NCBI RefSeq assembly: GCF_020564625.1
Contig: NZ_JAJBZT010000005.1
Span: 124,001-188,000 of the forward strand
From: Leeia speluncae
Lineage (GTDB): Bacteria; Pseudomonadota; Gammaproteobacteria; Burkholderiales; Leeiaceae
DNA length: 64,000 nt
Direction of reading: 5' to 3'
Shown: positions 54,552 to 64,000 of the stretch, piece after piece
Numbering within the stretch: the stretch's first letter is position 1
Layout: each line of letters begins with the position of its first letter
Notes under the pieces: generated by a model
Databases searched by the model: none
The model's input: only the letters and a program-made list of their open reading frames with translations
Told to the model about the DNA's origin: nothing
Position numbers and translations under genes: made by a program

Positions 54552-54920
54552 TTACAGGCCTGAAGTAGTCAAAATGGTGCTAATGACTGTTTCATTAATT
54601 GGCTTACGGAAGAAAGATACCTTCAATGAATTTGCAGTTTCACGAACAGAATCTTGTACATTCGCCGTTAACATCGCTAGTTTTACATTAGGATGCTTTT
54701 CTCTCAGGATAGCAGCTAGTTCTAGTCCTGTTATCCCAGGCATATTCATGTCTAAAATAGCTAACGTAATTGCATTCGCGTCGACGGCAGCGAGAGCCTG
54801 ATTAGCATCTGCCGCTTCAATAATGGAAACACCAGGGCGCAAAGTACGAATTAAGGTAGTACTTAACATTCTGGAGACTTTGCTATCGTCAACAACTAGG
54901 ATGGTCGTAGATTCGGACAT
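54552..54920 (-). CDS. Single-domain response regulator
   Basis: This 122-residue receiver has the acid pair in ILVVDDSKVSR, the phospho-acceptor in LAILDMNMPGITG, Thr in LAMLTANVQDS and Lys in FFRKPINE. It is the first gene of the operon with CheC and the cyclase. It resembles CheY but probably works as an intermediate or a phosphate sink. No partner kinase is nearby other than the CheA at 15.6 kb. Confidence 0.92.
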   Translation of the reverse strand: MSESTTILVVDDSKVSRMLSTTLIRTLRPGVSIIEAADANQALAAVDANAITLAILDMNMPGITGLELAAILREKHPNVKLAMLTANVQDSVRETANSLKVSFFRKPINETVISTILTTSGL

Positions 54921-55058
54921 GGCGACTCTCTAAAAATAATTTATGACTAGCTATGTGAAGCTCCTCAATAATGAATATAGCAGCGATTGAGGAATTCATA
55001 CACTAAAAATTAATGACCATTTCGTCAGTTAGATCGTTTGATTTAACTAGAGGATATA

Positions 55059-55739
55059 CTAAGTACGTGGCAATGACTGCCAGTTAACAATTGTTTGCTG
55101 TTTCTGCAGTGATAATGCTAACCGCTCTATTACCTGAAAATTTGGATGATCTGAAGCTAGCTCGACATCTAACACCACTTCGTGCAGACCACTTTGCGTC
55201 ATAGAAAGCATTCTGTACTGATGTTTCTCGACTTGCCTCGCCAGAAATTCGCGTACATGCGCCACTTTATTCGGGTCAGCGATTGTAATATTTAATCGAT
55301 AATGTGTTGTTCCCGTTTCCGAAAAACCCATCGAAAGGTCCATGCGGGTAGCGATGTCTCGCAAGACCACATTAGCAATCACAATAATGACAGTGGCAAC
55401 AGCAGCTTCTAGTAGCGCACCTGCACCAGATAGGACGCCAACCGATGCGGCGCACCATAAAGTCGCCGCGGTATTTAATCCTTTGACGGTAATGCCATCT
55501 CTAAACATGACACCTGCGCCAAGAAAACCAATCCCGGAAACCACTTGCGCAGCAATCCGTGATGTACCCACTTCATTTTCAAAAAAGTAACTGGCGCTAA
55601 CAAACAACATGGCGCCTGCACTCACGAGTGCATTGGTTTTCAACCCAGCTAAACGATGCCGCCATTGCCGCTCGGCCCCAATTAATGAGCCCAGCAATAA
55701 AGCAACAACCCCTCTAAGTAAAAAATCGGTTAAGCCCAT
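55059..55739 (-). CDS. MgtC/SapB family membrane protein
   Basis: This 226-residue protein has four or five membrane helices in the first 125 residues: LLLGSLIGAERQWRHRLAGLKTNALV and AAQVVSGIGFLGAGVMFRDG are MgtC signatures. The C-terminal part is an ACT-like cytoplasmic domain. MgtC proteins affect survival in low magnesium and inhibit the ATP synthase in Salmonella; the function here is unknown. It is the last gene of the ilvD operon. Confidence 0.92.
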   Translation of the reverse strand: MGLTDFLLRGVVALLLGSLIGAERQWRHRLAGLKTNALVSAGAMLFVSASYFFENEVGTSRIAAQVVSGIGFLGAGVMFRDGITVKGLNTAATLWCAASVGVLSGAGALLEAAVATVIIVIANVVLRDIATRMDLSMGFSETGTTHYRLNITIADPNKVAHVREFLARQVEKHQYRMLSMTQSGLHEVVLDVELASDHPNFQVIERLALSLQKQQTIVNWQSLPRT

Positions 55740-55748
55740 GCGTTGCCT

Positions 55749-58586
55749 TTACAGCACATAATCATCTTGAGGAACAAAAAACTTTGTCGGCAGCTGCTCA
55801 AACTCGGCTTTTGAAACAGCCTTCCCAAACAAGTACCCCTGAGCAATTTGGCAACCATTTTGCCGGAGGTACATTGCTTGATCCATGTCTTCAACGCCTT
55901 CGGCCACCACGGTTTGTCCTAAGCAATCTGCCATTGAAATCATCGCACGCACTAGACCAGCTTTATAAGGGTCGCTAGTCACACTGCTAATAAACGATCG
56001 ATCAATTTTTAAGGTGTCAATCGGGAAATGGGTAAGATAACTAAGCGCGGAAAACCCAGTGCCAAAGTCATCAATCGCAATGGTGATCCCCATAATCCTT
56101 AGACGCTGCAAGTCTCTTAGCACTTGCTCATCTTCGTGCAACAAGAGGCTTTCCGTAATTTCTAACTCAATCCAGTCTGGCTGGCAGTTAGTTATCTCTA
56201 GAATGGCGGGGATTTCATCGACCAAACTACTAGAGTGAAATTGCTTGGCGGATAAGTTAATCGCCATTCGATGAGGTGTGGCTGCTTGTCGGTTCCATTC
56301 TGACACCGTTAAACACGCCTCTTTCAGCACCCAACGACCAATATCAACAATCAGCGCACTCTCTTCCGCCAACGGAATGAATCGATCAGGCGAGATCAGC
56401 CCAAGCTCAGGGTGTTGCCATCGAATTAACGCTTCAGAGCCTACCACCGTACCATCATCCAATGAAACTTTAGGTTGATAGCGCAACACCATTTGCTGGC
56501 GAGCCAAGGCCTGCCGGAGTTCTACCTCTAGCGCCAAACGTTCGTTCGCAAGGCGGGTCATTTCACTGTTGTAGCAACGGAAGCTATTTCGTCCAGCGCG
56601 TTTGGCAGCGTACATCGCTGCATCGGCATAGCGCACTAAATCTTCAGACGAAGTCGCATCATCCGGGTAGTAAGCGATACCCACACTACCCGTCATAAAC
56701 ATTTCACGCCCGCCAATCCAAAATGGCGCTTCAAATGCAGCTAACAGCTTACTGGCCAATACCGCCACATCATCTTTATGAATAATTTCAGGAAAAAGAA
56801 CAGCAAACTCGTCCCCACCTAGCCTAGCGACCAAATCATTACTTCTTAATTTTGACTTTAGACGATTAGCCACTTGGCAAAGCAGCTGGTCTCCTACCGG
56901 ATGGCCTAAGGTATCGTTTACTTCTTTGAATAAATCAAGGTCAATCAGCATTACCGCAGATTGCCGTTGATACTGCGCTGATTCATGCAGCATTTGAGAG
57001 AGGCTATCTTGGAACATTGCCCGATTCGGCAAGCCGGTCAAATTATCAAAGAAGGCTAAGTGGTGTACTTTTTGACGATAATCATTTAGTTCGGAAACAT
57101 CACGCCCAATCGCAAGAACAGAGATTACATTCCCCTCATGATCAAGTTCTGGCGTCAGCCGAATCAATACGCAAAACCGCTCTTGGTCCGAACTAGACCA
57201 AAACATCTCGAATTGCGTAGCAGCCTTAGAAGAAATGGTCTGATTGAGATAACGGACATAGACCGTTCCATCGACCTCGCCAAATAGCTGAACTGGTGTT
57301 TGCCACTGAGCCGATTGACTAGCGCATCCAAATAATTGGGAAAATGCGGGGTTAATATATTTTACCCGATGAGAGACATCAAACCGGGCAATCGAATCAG
57401 AGGAATTCTCCGCCAATGTTCGGAATTCTTGTTCTCGCTCACGCAAGGCATTCTCGGCCTGCTTTGTTGCCGTGATGTCTCGTAACATCGCTAAGAAGTA
57501 GACATTATCGGCAAATAATAGGTGCGCTCCTGTCACTTCAACAGGAATAGTCGTCCCATCTTTACGTAGGCAGCTTGCTTCAAAACGGATTCGCTCTGCA
57601 GTAATGGCATGATGGCCAGAAAGGTCGATTTGTGAGACCAACCCTCCTCCATCAATTTCAGATAAGGGCATCGACTTTAGTGCATCACGAGAATAACCCA
57701 GTGCTACACACGCCTCGCGGTTCACATACGTTAATCGCACCGGCTCTTCAAAGGAAATGAGCATCACCATATCTCTGGCATGCTCTAACAACATTTCTTT
57801 TAACTGAACATCACTTTGCACACTACGCTGAAAAGTCATGTCCCGCGCAAACCCGATGGTTCCAATCGCCTCACCATGCGAAACAACTGCAGACTTCCAG
57901 CTATCAAACCAACGCACCTCTCCAAATTGATTAGAAGCCGGGCCTTCGGTTTCTAGCTTCGACTGGCTAGCCATCACCTTTCGGTCTTCTTCCATAAATG
58001 CTTCTACTTCCGCAGAAGGAAGCCATTCGGATTCTTGCTGACCAGCAACACCTAGAAGAGACTGCCCAGTCCATTCGTAGTAAGCCGCATTAGCAAATAG
58101 TATTCGCCCCTCTTTATCTTTGGCCCACATCATCGAGGACATATTATCGAAGAGGGATTGCAAATAATCTCGCTGATCAGCAGCAACGGTTTGATCAAGC
58201 AACCCACCCCAGTAAAACTGCCGCTGCGTCGCATCACGCTGCAAAATTAGTTTTGTCACATAACGAGTTTGATTAGCATGGCAAATCGACACCTCCATGC
58301 ACAATGGGAAGGTTGCATCCCCCATTAACCAATCGGTAATTTGGGATGACTCAGTATCAGGAATAAAGGCGTTTAGATCTTGGCAAAAATTGGAAGACGA
58401 CTTAAAAGGCAAAAGCAGCGAAGCCCCTGCCAAATATCGCATTTGAACTAGTTGAGTAGACTCATCACGATGCAAGACAAAAACAGAGGTAGACAGCTTA
58501 GACAACAACAATGAGAGCGCATCAGGGATGCCCTGATCAGTATCCGGCCATTGAATAGGTAAAGAGGAAACTGTGTCTCTTTGCAT
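55749..58586 (-). CDS. Multi-PAS GGDEF-EAL cyclic-di-GMP enzyme
   Basis: This 945-residue soluble protein has a variable N-terminus, three PAS domains (about 138-260, 265-385 and 390-500; ILFANAAYYEWTGQS, LTYVNREACVALGYS, VKYINPAFSQLFG), a GGDEF domain (about 515-675) and an EAL domain (about 690-940). Active-site motifs are whole: RLGGDEFAVLF with RxxD site (RSND), and EALIRW, ELEITESLLL, IDDFGTGFSAL, KIDRSFI. Both synthesis and breakdown of cyclic di-GMP are possible. It lies 11 bp after the ATL gene and 9 bp before mgtC. Confidence 0.93.
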   Translation of the reverse strand: MQRDTVSSLPIQWPDTDQGIPDALSLLLSKLSTSVFVLHRDESTQLVQMRYLAGASLLLPFKSSSNFCQDLNAFIPDTESSQITDWLMGDATFPLCMEVSICHANQTRYVTKLILQRDATQRQFYWGGLLDQTVAADQRDYLQSLFDNMSSMMWAKDKEGRILFANAAYYEWTGQSLLGVAGQQESEWLPSAEVEAFMEEDRKVMASQSKLETEGPASNQFGEVRWFDSWKSAVVSHGEAIGTIGFARDMTFQRSVQSDVQLKEMLLEHARDMVMLISFEEPVRLTYVNREACVALGYSRDALKSMPLSEIDGGGLVSQIDLSGHHAITAERIRFEASCLRKDGTTIPVEVTGAHLLFADNVYFLAMLRDITATKQAENALREREQEFRTLAENSSDSIARFDVSHRVKYINPAFSQLFGCASQSAQWQTPVQLFGEVDGTVYVRYLNQTISSKAATQFEMFWSSSDQERFCVLIRLTPELDHEGNVISVLAIGRDVSELNDYRQKVHHLAFFDNLTGLPNRAMFQDSLSQMLHESAQYQRQSAVMLIDLDLFKEVNDTLGHPVGDQLLCQVANRLKSKLRSNDLVARLGGDEFAVLFPEIIHKDDVAVLASKLLAAFEAPFWIGGREMFMTGSVGIAYYPDDATSSEDLVRYADAAMYAAKRAGRNSFRCYNSEMTRLANERLALEVELRQALARQQMVLRYQPKVSLDDGTVVGSEALIRWQHPELGLISPDRFIPLAEESALIVDIGRWVLKEACLTVSEWNRQAATPHRMAINLSAKQFHSSSLVDEIPAILEITNCQPDWIELEITESLLLHEDEQVLRDLQRLRIMGITIAIDDFGTGFSALSYLTHFPIDTLKIDRSFISSVTSDPYKAGLVRAMISMADCLGQTVVAEGVEDMDQAMYLRQNGCQIAQGYLFGKAVSKAEFEQLPTKFFVPQDDYVL

Positions 58587-58597
58587 AGGAATTCACT

Positions 58598-58924
58598 CTA
58601 GCCTACCGAAGCGGGGCGGTAGAAATAGCGGAGCGGGATTTTATGGTTTGTTTCAAATGTAACGCCTTCTTCAACTAAGATAAGTCGTTGCAAATCATCA
58701 TGGCCCGTTAAGCCTCTTCGGCTAATAGTTCTACCAGCATTCACCACTCGCCACCAAGGCAATTGAGTATCTTCTGGCAAACTACCAAGCAACTGCCCAA
58801 CCATTCTGGCACGGCCAGGCCAACCTGCCATTGCGGCAATGTCACCATACGTCATGACATGCCCAGAGGGAATAGCTGCAACAACCAAATATACCGCCTC
58901 TTTGATCGTTGCAGCACTTACCAC
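58598..58924 (-). CDS. Alkyltransferase-like protein (ATL)
   Basis: This 108-residue protein matches the C-terminal domain of O6-alkylguanine transferases: AAIPSGHVMTYGDIAAMAGWPGRARMVGQLL, then PWWRVVNAGR. In true transferases this last block is PCHRV; here the reactive Cys is Trp, so it cannot accept alkyl groups. ATL proteins bind damaged guanine and direct it to nucleotide excision repair. It begins one base after the ilvD stop and precedes the GGDEF-EAL gene, so it is part of a larger transcript. Confidence 0.92.
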   Translation of the reverse strand: MVSAATIKEAVYLVVAAIPSGHVMTYGDIAAMAGWPGRARMVGQLLGSLPEDTQLPWWRVVNAGRTISRRGLTGHDDLQRLILVEEGVTFETNHKIPLRYFYRPASVG

Positions 58925-58925
58925 T

Positions 58926-60782
58926 TTATTTACGCTCTACTTGGCTTACATCACGCACGGCGCCAGTATCTGCAGAAGTAGTCATGGCAGCGTAAGCTCG
59001 AAGCGCAGCAGATACCACACGCTCACGACTCACTGGCTTCCAAGCATCTTTACCACGCGCTTCCTGTGCAGTACGGCGTGCAGATAAGGCATCTTCCGCC
59101 ACGGCTAGCACAATGCTACGGTTTGGAATGTCGATTTCAATGGTGTCACCCTCTTCCACCAAACCAATCAAACCGCCTTCCGCCGCTTCAGGGCTAACGT
59201 GTCCGATAGATAGGCCAGAAGTACCACCAGAGAAGCGACCATCGGTTAGCAATGCACATGCCTTACCCAAGCCTTTAGATTTCAGATAGCTAGTTGGGTA
59301 CAACATTTCTTGCATACCAGGACCACCTTTCGGGCCTTCGTAGCGAATCACCACGACATCGCCCGCGACGATCTGGTCTGCCAAAATGGCCTCAACTGCA
59401 TCGTCTTGGCTCTCGAACACGCGTGCACGGCCAGTAAACTTCAAGATGGATTCATCCACGCCTGCCGTTTTCACAATACATCCGCGTTCAGCGATATTGC
59501 CAGATAGCACGGCTAAACCACCGTCTTGCGAATACGCATTGGCTTTATCACGAATACAACCATTGGCACGGTCGGCATCCAAAGTTGGATAACGCATGGA
59601 TTGTGAGAATGCAATTGTCGTCGCAATGCCGCCAGGTGCTGCACGGTAGAAAGTGTGTGCAACAGAATCTGCAGGCTGGGTCACGATATCCCAAGCCGCC
59701 AAGCCTTCGCCTAGTGATGCAGAATGCACCGTTGGGACATCACGGTTAATCAGACCTGCACGATCTAGTTCTGCCAAAATAGCCACCACGCCACCGGCAC
59801 GGTGAACATCTTCCATGTGATATTTTTGTGTAGCAGGTGCCACTTTTGCCAAACATGGCACGCGACGAGAGATACGATCAATATCTTTCATCGTAAAATC
59901 TACGCCAGCCTCACGTGCAGCAGCCAATAAGTGCAAGACGGTGTTGGTAGATCCACCCATCGCTACATCTAAGCTCATCGCATTTTCAAATGCAGCAAAG
60001 GTAGCAATTGAGCGAGGCAACACGCTCTCGTCATCTTGCTCGTAATATCGTTTCGCTAACTCAACAATGGTACGGCCTGCTTGCAAGAACAATTGCTTAC
60101 GATCGCCGTGCGTGGCAAGTAATGATCCGTTACCAGGCAAGCTAAGACCCAATGCTTCTGTTAAACAGTTCATTGAGTTTGCGGTAAACATGCCTGAACA
60201 AGAACCACACGTTGGACAAGCAGAACGCTCAACGGCAGCGACTTCTTCGTCTGACACATTCGGGTTCGCCGCTTCAACCATCGCGTCGACTAAATCTAGT
60301 GCACGCTCTTCGCCACGCCAGTTTACTTTACCGGCTTCCATTGGGCCGCCAGACACAAAAATCACAGGAATATTTAGGCGTAATGCCGCCATCAACATCC
60401 CAGGGGTGATTTTGTCGCAGTTAGAAATACACACCAGCGCATCTGCTGTGTGCGCATTCACCATGTATTCAACTGAATCAGCAATCAAATCACGGCTTGG
60501 AAGCGAGTACAGCATCCCGCCGTGGCCCATTGCAATGCCATCATCGACAGCAATGGTATTAAATTCTTTTGCAACGCCACCTGCTTTTTCAATTTCGCGG
60601 GCGACAAGTTGGCCTAGGTTTTGCAAATGCACATGACCTGGCACAAACTGGGTAAACGAGTTAGCAATCGCAATGATTGGCTTATTAAAATCGGCATCTG
60701 TCATACCAGTGGCACGCCACAAGGCACGTGCACCGGCCATATTACGGCCACCAGTGGAAGTCTTCGAACGGTATTGCGGCAT
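58926..60782 (-). CDS. ilvD: Dihydroxy-acid dehydratase
   Basis: This 618-residue enzyme takes part in valine, leucine and isoleucine synthesis. N-terminal [52 protein letters not shown] with cluster Cys, and [16 protein letters not shown] are typical. Length fits the long form (about 615) found in E. coli. It is the first gene of the operon that continues to ATL, GGDEF-EAL and mgtC, and is divergent from lgt. Confidence 0.97.
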   Translation of the reverse strand: MPQYRSKTSTGGRNMAGARALWRATGMTDADFNKPIIAIANSFTQFVPGHVHLQNLGQLVAREIEKAGGVAKEFNTIAVDDGIAMGHGGMLYSLPSRDLIADSVEYMVNAHTADALVCISNCDKITPGMLMAALRLNIPVIFVSGGPMEAGKVNWRGEERALDLVDAMVEAANPNVSDEEVAAVERSACPTCGSCSGMFTANSMNCLTEALGLSLPGNGSLLATHGDRKQLFLQAGRTIVELAKRYYEQDDESVLPRSIATFAAFENAMSLDVAMGGSTNTVLHLLAAAREAGVDFTMKDIDRISRRVPCLAKVAPATQKYHMEDVHRAGGVVAILAELDRAGLINRDVPTVHSASLGEGLAAWDIVTQPADSVAHTFYRAAPGGIATTIAFSQSMRYPTLDADRANGCIRDKANAYSQDGGLAVLSGNIAERGCIVKTAGVDESILKFTGRARVFESQDDAVEAILADQIVAGDVVVIRYEGPKGGPGMQEMLYPTSYLKSKGLGKACALLTDGRFSGGTSGLSIGHVSPEAAEGGLIGLVEEGDTIEIDIPNRSIVLAVAEDALSARRTAQEARGKDAWKPVSRERVVSAALRAYAAMTTSADTGAVRDVSQVERK

Positions 60783-61104
60783 GGTCTATTCGCTCTTACT
60801 CAAAACATTCAATCGTCTATCGGAACAAATGCAAAAATGCACGGTCGGAACAGCCTTTAGCAGCCAACTAGTTAGATAGGCTATCTCTCTACATTAGAGA
60901 AAACCAACGGGTCTTGTAAACCATTGGGTTTGCTACTCCTTAGGAAGGGTGTGTCGGTAAGCGTACCGCTTCTCAAAAGGTGCATTATTTCGTTTATTGC
61001 GTAAACGTCTAGTGTAGCAAATGCTGACTAATAAACGTATAAGAAAACGCTTAACGGGTTATAATTGCCCGGTTTATTCAATCCAGATACTGGTAACTCA
61101 CAAC
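60783..61104. other. Divergent promoter region between ilvD and lgt
   Basis: This 322-bp gap holds both promoters. The clearest element is TATAAT at 61060-61065 on the plus strand, within CGGG (61055-61058) and CCCG (61068-61071), serving lgt. A partly symmetric block (AACCAACGGGT ... ACCATTGGGTT, about 60901-60930) lies in the ilvD leader and may form a weak hairpin. I saw no branched-amino-acid leader peptide of the usual kind. Confidence 0.55.
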
Positions 61105-61974
61105 ATGGCTCTGCAATTTGCGGATTTACATCTAAGTCCGGTCGCTTTTAACATTCCTCTTATTCATTGGCCAGTGCATTGGTACGGCCTAATGTACATG
61201 ATTGGTTTTATTCTTTTCTTGGTACTAGGACGGGTAAAACTTAAGCAAAGGCCCGATTTAGGATGGAAGCCACAAGATCTGGATGACCTACTCTTTTATG
61301 GTGCGCTCGGCGTGATTCTGGGCGGTCGAATTGGCTACATCCTTTTTTACCAATTCTCGGATTACCTCCACAACCCATTAGATATTTTCAAACTATGGCA
61401 AGGCGGCATGTCTTTCCATGGTGGGTTAATTGGCGTAATTTTAGCCATGGTGCTATTTGCCAAGAAAAAAGGCGTCACTTGGATTACCGTGACAGACTTT
61501 ATTGCCCCAACCGTCCCGATTGGACTCATGGTTGGTCGCATTGGTAACTTTATCAATGGAGAACTGTGGGGCCGAGTAACATCGCCAGACTCGTTCTGGG
61601 CTGTCGTTTTCCCAGGTGCACAAGCAGAAGACCTGGCTTATTTAAAGCTACACCCTGAAATTCAAAACACATTTATTCAATTAGGTGGTTTGCCGCGCCA
61701 CCCATCACAACTGTACCAAGCGCTTCTTGAAGGCTTCTTACTCTTTGTGATTTTATGGGTTTATTCAAAAGAAAAAAGAGCAACCGGCGCTATTTCTGGT
61801 TTGTTCTTATTAGGCTATGGCGCGTTCCGCTTTATTGCCGAATTTGCACGAGAACCAGATAGTTTCTTAGGCTACTTAGCATTACATCTCTCCATGGGAC
61901 AATGGCTGTGCTTACCAATGATTGTGATTGGCGCTTGGATGTTTGCCGTCTCAAAAAATAGCCGTAGACGTTAA
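61105..61974 (+). CDS. lgt: Prolipoprotein diacylglyceryl transferase
   Basis: The ATG at 61105 follows the TATAAT promoter (61060) and gives 289 residues; the frame upstream (ATG at 61021) precedes transcription. The inner-membrane enzyme adds diacylglycerol to lipoprotein Cys. It has seven hydrophobic helices and the Lgt motif [18 protein letters not shown], with YGLMYMIGF and FHGGLIGVI (catalytic His). A strong terminator follows. Confidence 0.96.
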   Translation: MALQFADLHLSPVAFNIPLIHWPVHWYGLMYMIGFILFLVLGRVKLKQRPDLGWKPQDLDDLLFYGALGVILGGRIGYILFYQFSDYLHNPLDIFKLWQGGMSFHGGLIGVILAMVLFAKKKGVTWITVTDFIAPTVPIGLMVGRIGNFINGELWGRVTSPDSFWAVVFPGAQAEDLAYLKLHPEIQNTFIQLGGLPRHPSQLYQALLEGFLLFVILWVYSKEKRATGAISGLFLLGYGAFRFIAEFAREPDSFLGYLALHLSMGQWLCLPMIVIGAWMFAVSKNSRRR

Positions 61975-61990
61975 GCGTTAATTAGCCATT

Positions 61991-62018
61991 AAAAAAGGGA
62001 GCCTAGGCTCCCTTTTTT
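61991..62018. terminator. Perfectly symmetric bidirectional terminator after lgt
   Basis: A 28-bp palindrome: 6 A, GGGAGCC, TA, GGCTCCC, 6 T. It works for lgt and for the converging flavoreductase gene. Confidence 0.94.
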
Positions 62019-62057
62019 GCATTTGCGCATTCAAGAAAATGAGTTTCGCAATCCAAT

Positions 62058-63131
62058 CTAGCGCCAGAACCTCAAACGACTGGTTAATTGAGACCACCAT
62101 GAGTCTGGAAAACGTACTTTAGACGGGTAAAACGGTTCAGCAATCAGATTCTCGGGATCTAAATCCATGGACAATGCTTCTTTCGCCAAATGCGGCATGG
62201 CGGCTGGGTCGCCAGACAAATACATTTTTAGCTGCGACACATCGACATCTAGCGAATGAAACGCCGTTAATAGATGATCTAGTCCCTGCGCTTCACACTG
62301 AAAGCCCTGATAAACAAATCCATATTTGCTAGCCAGTTTCTTCAGTTGTTCATCTTGCAATAATGGGCGGCCAGCAGAAAACTGCCATACCGTTAGCTCT
62401 CTTTGGCGATCATTTAATGCCGCCATTAAGACAGAGATCGCGAACGACATACCGCCACCAATTGCCGCAATCACGACAGGACCATCATGGCGTCCACGCC
62501 AAAACGCTTCACCATACGGCCCTTCGAAGTTTACCTTCTCACCGACGCGAAGCTTGTTTTCCATATAGTCGCTATATAAACCATTGGCACGACGACGTAC
62601 CAATAGTTCCAATACTTGCTCACCAGGTCGATTCACCAAAGAGTAACAACGTGAAGGCATATCACCTAATTCAAGGCGAATAAACTGCCCAGGTGCAAAC
62701 TGTAAGGCAGCACCCATAATTTGCAATTTCAAACGTAAATAGCCAGTCTCACCTAGTACGTCCACCGATTGCACTCTTGCTTGCCCATAACGGATGGTAA
62801 AACACGCCTCATCATCATCGGCCAACCAAGAGATAGAAACCGGGCCTTTGGGATAGGCTCGGCACGCAAGAATTTCTCCGCGCGCGGCCTCTTGTGCCGT
62901 GAGTGCCTCAGGGCTAAATGCCTCCATATCCACTTGGCCATCGACCAGCTTACATTTACATTGCCCGCAATCACCGGCAGAGCATGCATGAGGAAATGGA
63001 ACGCCCGCACTCAAAATCGCATCCAGTAGCGATCCGTGTCGATAAGGAATTTGAGTTGGCCATTGAGCCAGCGTAATTTGATGCCCCGACACTGTCGTGG
63101 CAATCGAATCGTCTGGGTGTGAATTCGGCAT
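62058..63131 (-). CDS. 2Fe-2S ferredoxin-linked flavin oxidoreductase
   Basis: This 357-residue protein has a plant-type 2Fe-2S domain (about 1-100) with CSAGDCGQCKCKLVDG (C-x4-C-x2-C) and the fourth Cys in EILACRA. Then come an FAD domain (RLELGDMPSRCYSLVNRPG, RXYS-like motif) and an NAD(P)H domain (VVIAAIGGGMSFAISVLMA). It resembles the reductase components of oxygenases and CDP-6-deoxyglucoseen reductase. No oxygenase partner is next to it, so it may serve another acceptor. It is divergent from dusB. Confidence 0.9.
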   Translation of the reverse strand: MPNSHPDDSIATTVSGHQITLAQWPTQIPYRHGSLLDAILSAGVPFPHACSAGDCGQCKCKLVDGQVDMEAFSPEALTAQEAARGEILACRAYPKGPVSISWLADDDEACFTIRYGQARVQSVDVLGETGYLRLKLQIMGAALQFAPGQFIRLELGDMPSRCYSLVNRPGEQVLELLVRRRANGLYSDYMENKLRVGEKVNFEGPYGEAFWRGRHDGPVVIAAIGGGMSFAISVLMAALNDRQRELTVWQFSAGRPLLQDEQLKKLASKYGFVYQGFQCEAQGLDHLLTAFHSLDVDVSQLKMYLSGDPAAMPHLAKEALSMDLDPENLIAEPFYPSKVRFPDSWWSQLTSRLRFWR

Positions 63132-63334
63132 GTATGTAGATACGCCTTTTATGGATCACATAAAGTACAGATGAATCAAGTTGTTGATTCATTAGCGTTA
63201 AGCTGCAGTTGTTCATTAAACAACGCAAACCAGATTATATCACTTCAAGAGTAGGGTAAAGCACCTCCATCACACCCAGCGAAAAATTTGCACAAAAAAT
63301 AGACAAATTTCTTCCGAAAAAGCCAACTTCGCGG

Positions 63335-63340
63335 TACAAT
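63335..63340 (+). promoter_or_regulatory. Possible -10 of dusB
   Basis: TACAAT lies 82 bp before the dusB start within a 290-bp gap (63132-63421). The -35 (TTCCGA, 17 bp upstream) is poor. No other feature was found in this gap. Confidence 0.4.
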
Positions 63341-63421
63341 TCACTCCCCCTAGAAACACACCCTGCACAAAAAATAGGCTTTGGGTGATTGTTGCAGATT
63401 TCACAGGCAGTTAGAACACAC

Positions 63422-64000
63422 ATGAAAATCGGCCATATCACCCTAAAAAATAACGTTATTGTTGCGCCGATGGCAGGCGTAACAGATCGTCCATTTCGCA
63501 TGCTCGCCAAACGCATGGGTGCAGGTTTAGCCGTTTCAGAAATGGTCACCTCCATTCCTTCTTTATGGAAAAGTGACAAAACGGTTCGTCGTGGCAACCA
63601 CGAAGGTGAGCCCGGCCCAATATCTGTTCAAATTGCCGGTGCAGATCCTGAAATGATGGCGGATGCTGCCCGCTACAATGTAGACAAGGGCGCAGAGATT
63701 ATCGATATCAATATGGGTTGCCCTGCCAAAAAGGTTTGCAATGTGGCCGCTGGTTCGGCCCTGATGCGTGATGAAGCATTGGTGAAACGTATATTAGAAG
63801 CAGTCGTCAATGCAGTAGACGTACCGGTAACAATGAAATTTCGCACTGGCTGGGATAAAGACAACAAGAACGCAGTGGCAATTGCCAAGATCGCAGAAAG
63901 TAGTGGTATTCAATCCCTCGCCGTTCATGGAAGAACTCGAGCGTGTGGATATAGTGGCGAGGCAGAGTACGACACCATTGCTGCCGTAAAACAGGCGGTG
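63422..64000 (+). CDS. dusB: tRNA-dihydrouridine synthase B (partial, runs off the window)
   Basis: The frame from the ATG at 63422 is open for 193 residues to the window end. It has the Dus TIM-barrel features: VIVAPMAGVTDRPFR (FMN site), EIIDINMGCPAKKVCNVAAG with the catalytic Cys, PVTMKFRTGWDKD and LAVHGRTRACGYSG. It reduces uridine in tRNA with NADPH. The genomic place after lgt-type genes gives no more detail; in gamma-proteobacteria dusB is followed by fis, which would be outside. Confidence 0.95.
   Translation, partial: MKIGHITLKNNVIVAPMAGVTDRPFRMLAKRMGAGLAVSEMVTSIPSLWKSDKTVRRGNHEGEPGPISVQIAGADPEMMADAARYNVDKGAEIIDINMGCPAKKVCNVAAGSALMRDEALVKRILEAVVNAVDVPVTMKFRTGWDKDNKNAVAIAKIAESSGIQSLAVHGRTRACGYSGEAEYDTIAAVKQAV

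Noticed and set aside
60067-60636. Long open frame (189 codons) antisense to ilvD
   Set aside because: It lies wholly inside ilvD on the other strand, has no recognisable domain and follows the codon pattern of the real gene.

Overview
The window looks like a chromosomal segment of a Gram-negative betaproteobacterium, most likely a member of the Neisseriales or a close relative, with moderate GC content. The reasons are the order ispB (divergent) - rplU - rpmA - obgE, the polA / LOG protein / DUF2782 / homoserine kinase group, the ubiUVT set for oxygen-independent ubiquinone synthesis, and the large number of chemotaxis and cyclic-di-GMP genes. No tRNA, rRNA, CRISPR array, insertion sequence or phage gene was seen. 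Both ends are cut: a UvrD-like helicase enters at the left and dusB leaves at the right.

Layout. 1-6 kb: helicase end, polA, LOG protein, DUF2782, thrB, then an ECF sigma factor coupled to a tiny zinc-finger anti-sigma. 6-12 kb: a MarR regulator, a glycosyltransferase-HAD phosphatase fusion, an MscS channel, a CLC transporter and a Na+/H+ antiporter. Three near-identical palindromes (core CATTTG-NN-CAAATG) lie in front of these units, which suggests one osmotic or ionic stress regulon. 12-14 kb: two tandem STAS/SEC14-like paralogues and tdk. 13.7-22.5 kb: a complete chemotaxis operon (receptor-like protein, cheY, STAS protein, cheA, receptor, cheW, cheR, cheD, cheB). Its CheA carries an MshEN-like repeat, a possible cyclic-di-GMP input. 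22.6-29 kb: a seven-gene lipid-modification operon (FAD oxidoreductase, DUF1365, Cfa-like methyltransferase, chalcone-isomerase-like protein, DUF3833 lipoprotein, SDR, NTF2-like) facing a TetR gene.

29-36 kb: a signalling patch with a CZB chemoreceptor, a GGDEF-EAL protein, a PAS chemoreceptor, a cyclic-di-GMP-I riboswitch in front of a 41-residue membrane peptide, and a CLC-F-type (fluoride) transporter. 36-42 kb: ubiU-ubiV-ubiT, ispB, rplU-rpmA-obgE. 41.7-48.2 kb: a SIMPL protein, an mksF-mksE-mksB condensin operon and a solute-binding protein, lying between obgE and proB, which are usually neighbours in betaproteobacteria. 48-52 kb: proB, deoD, a DUF2145 pair and yaaA. 52-55 kb: a response regulator - CheC - diguanylate cyclase operon. 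55-61 kb: an ilvD - ATL - PAS/GGDEF/EAL - mgtC operon. 61-64 kb: lgt, an iron-sulfur flavoreductase and dusB.

Overall the window mixes housekeeping genes with a dense network of sensory and second-messenger genes. Cyclic di-GMP is made or degraded by three proteins here and is probably read by the riboswitch and possibly by CheA. All functional calls rest on reading protein motifs by eye; no database search was run.
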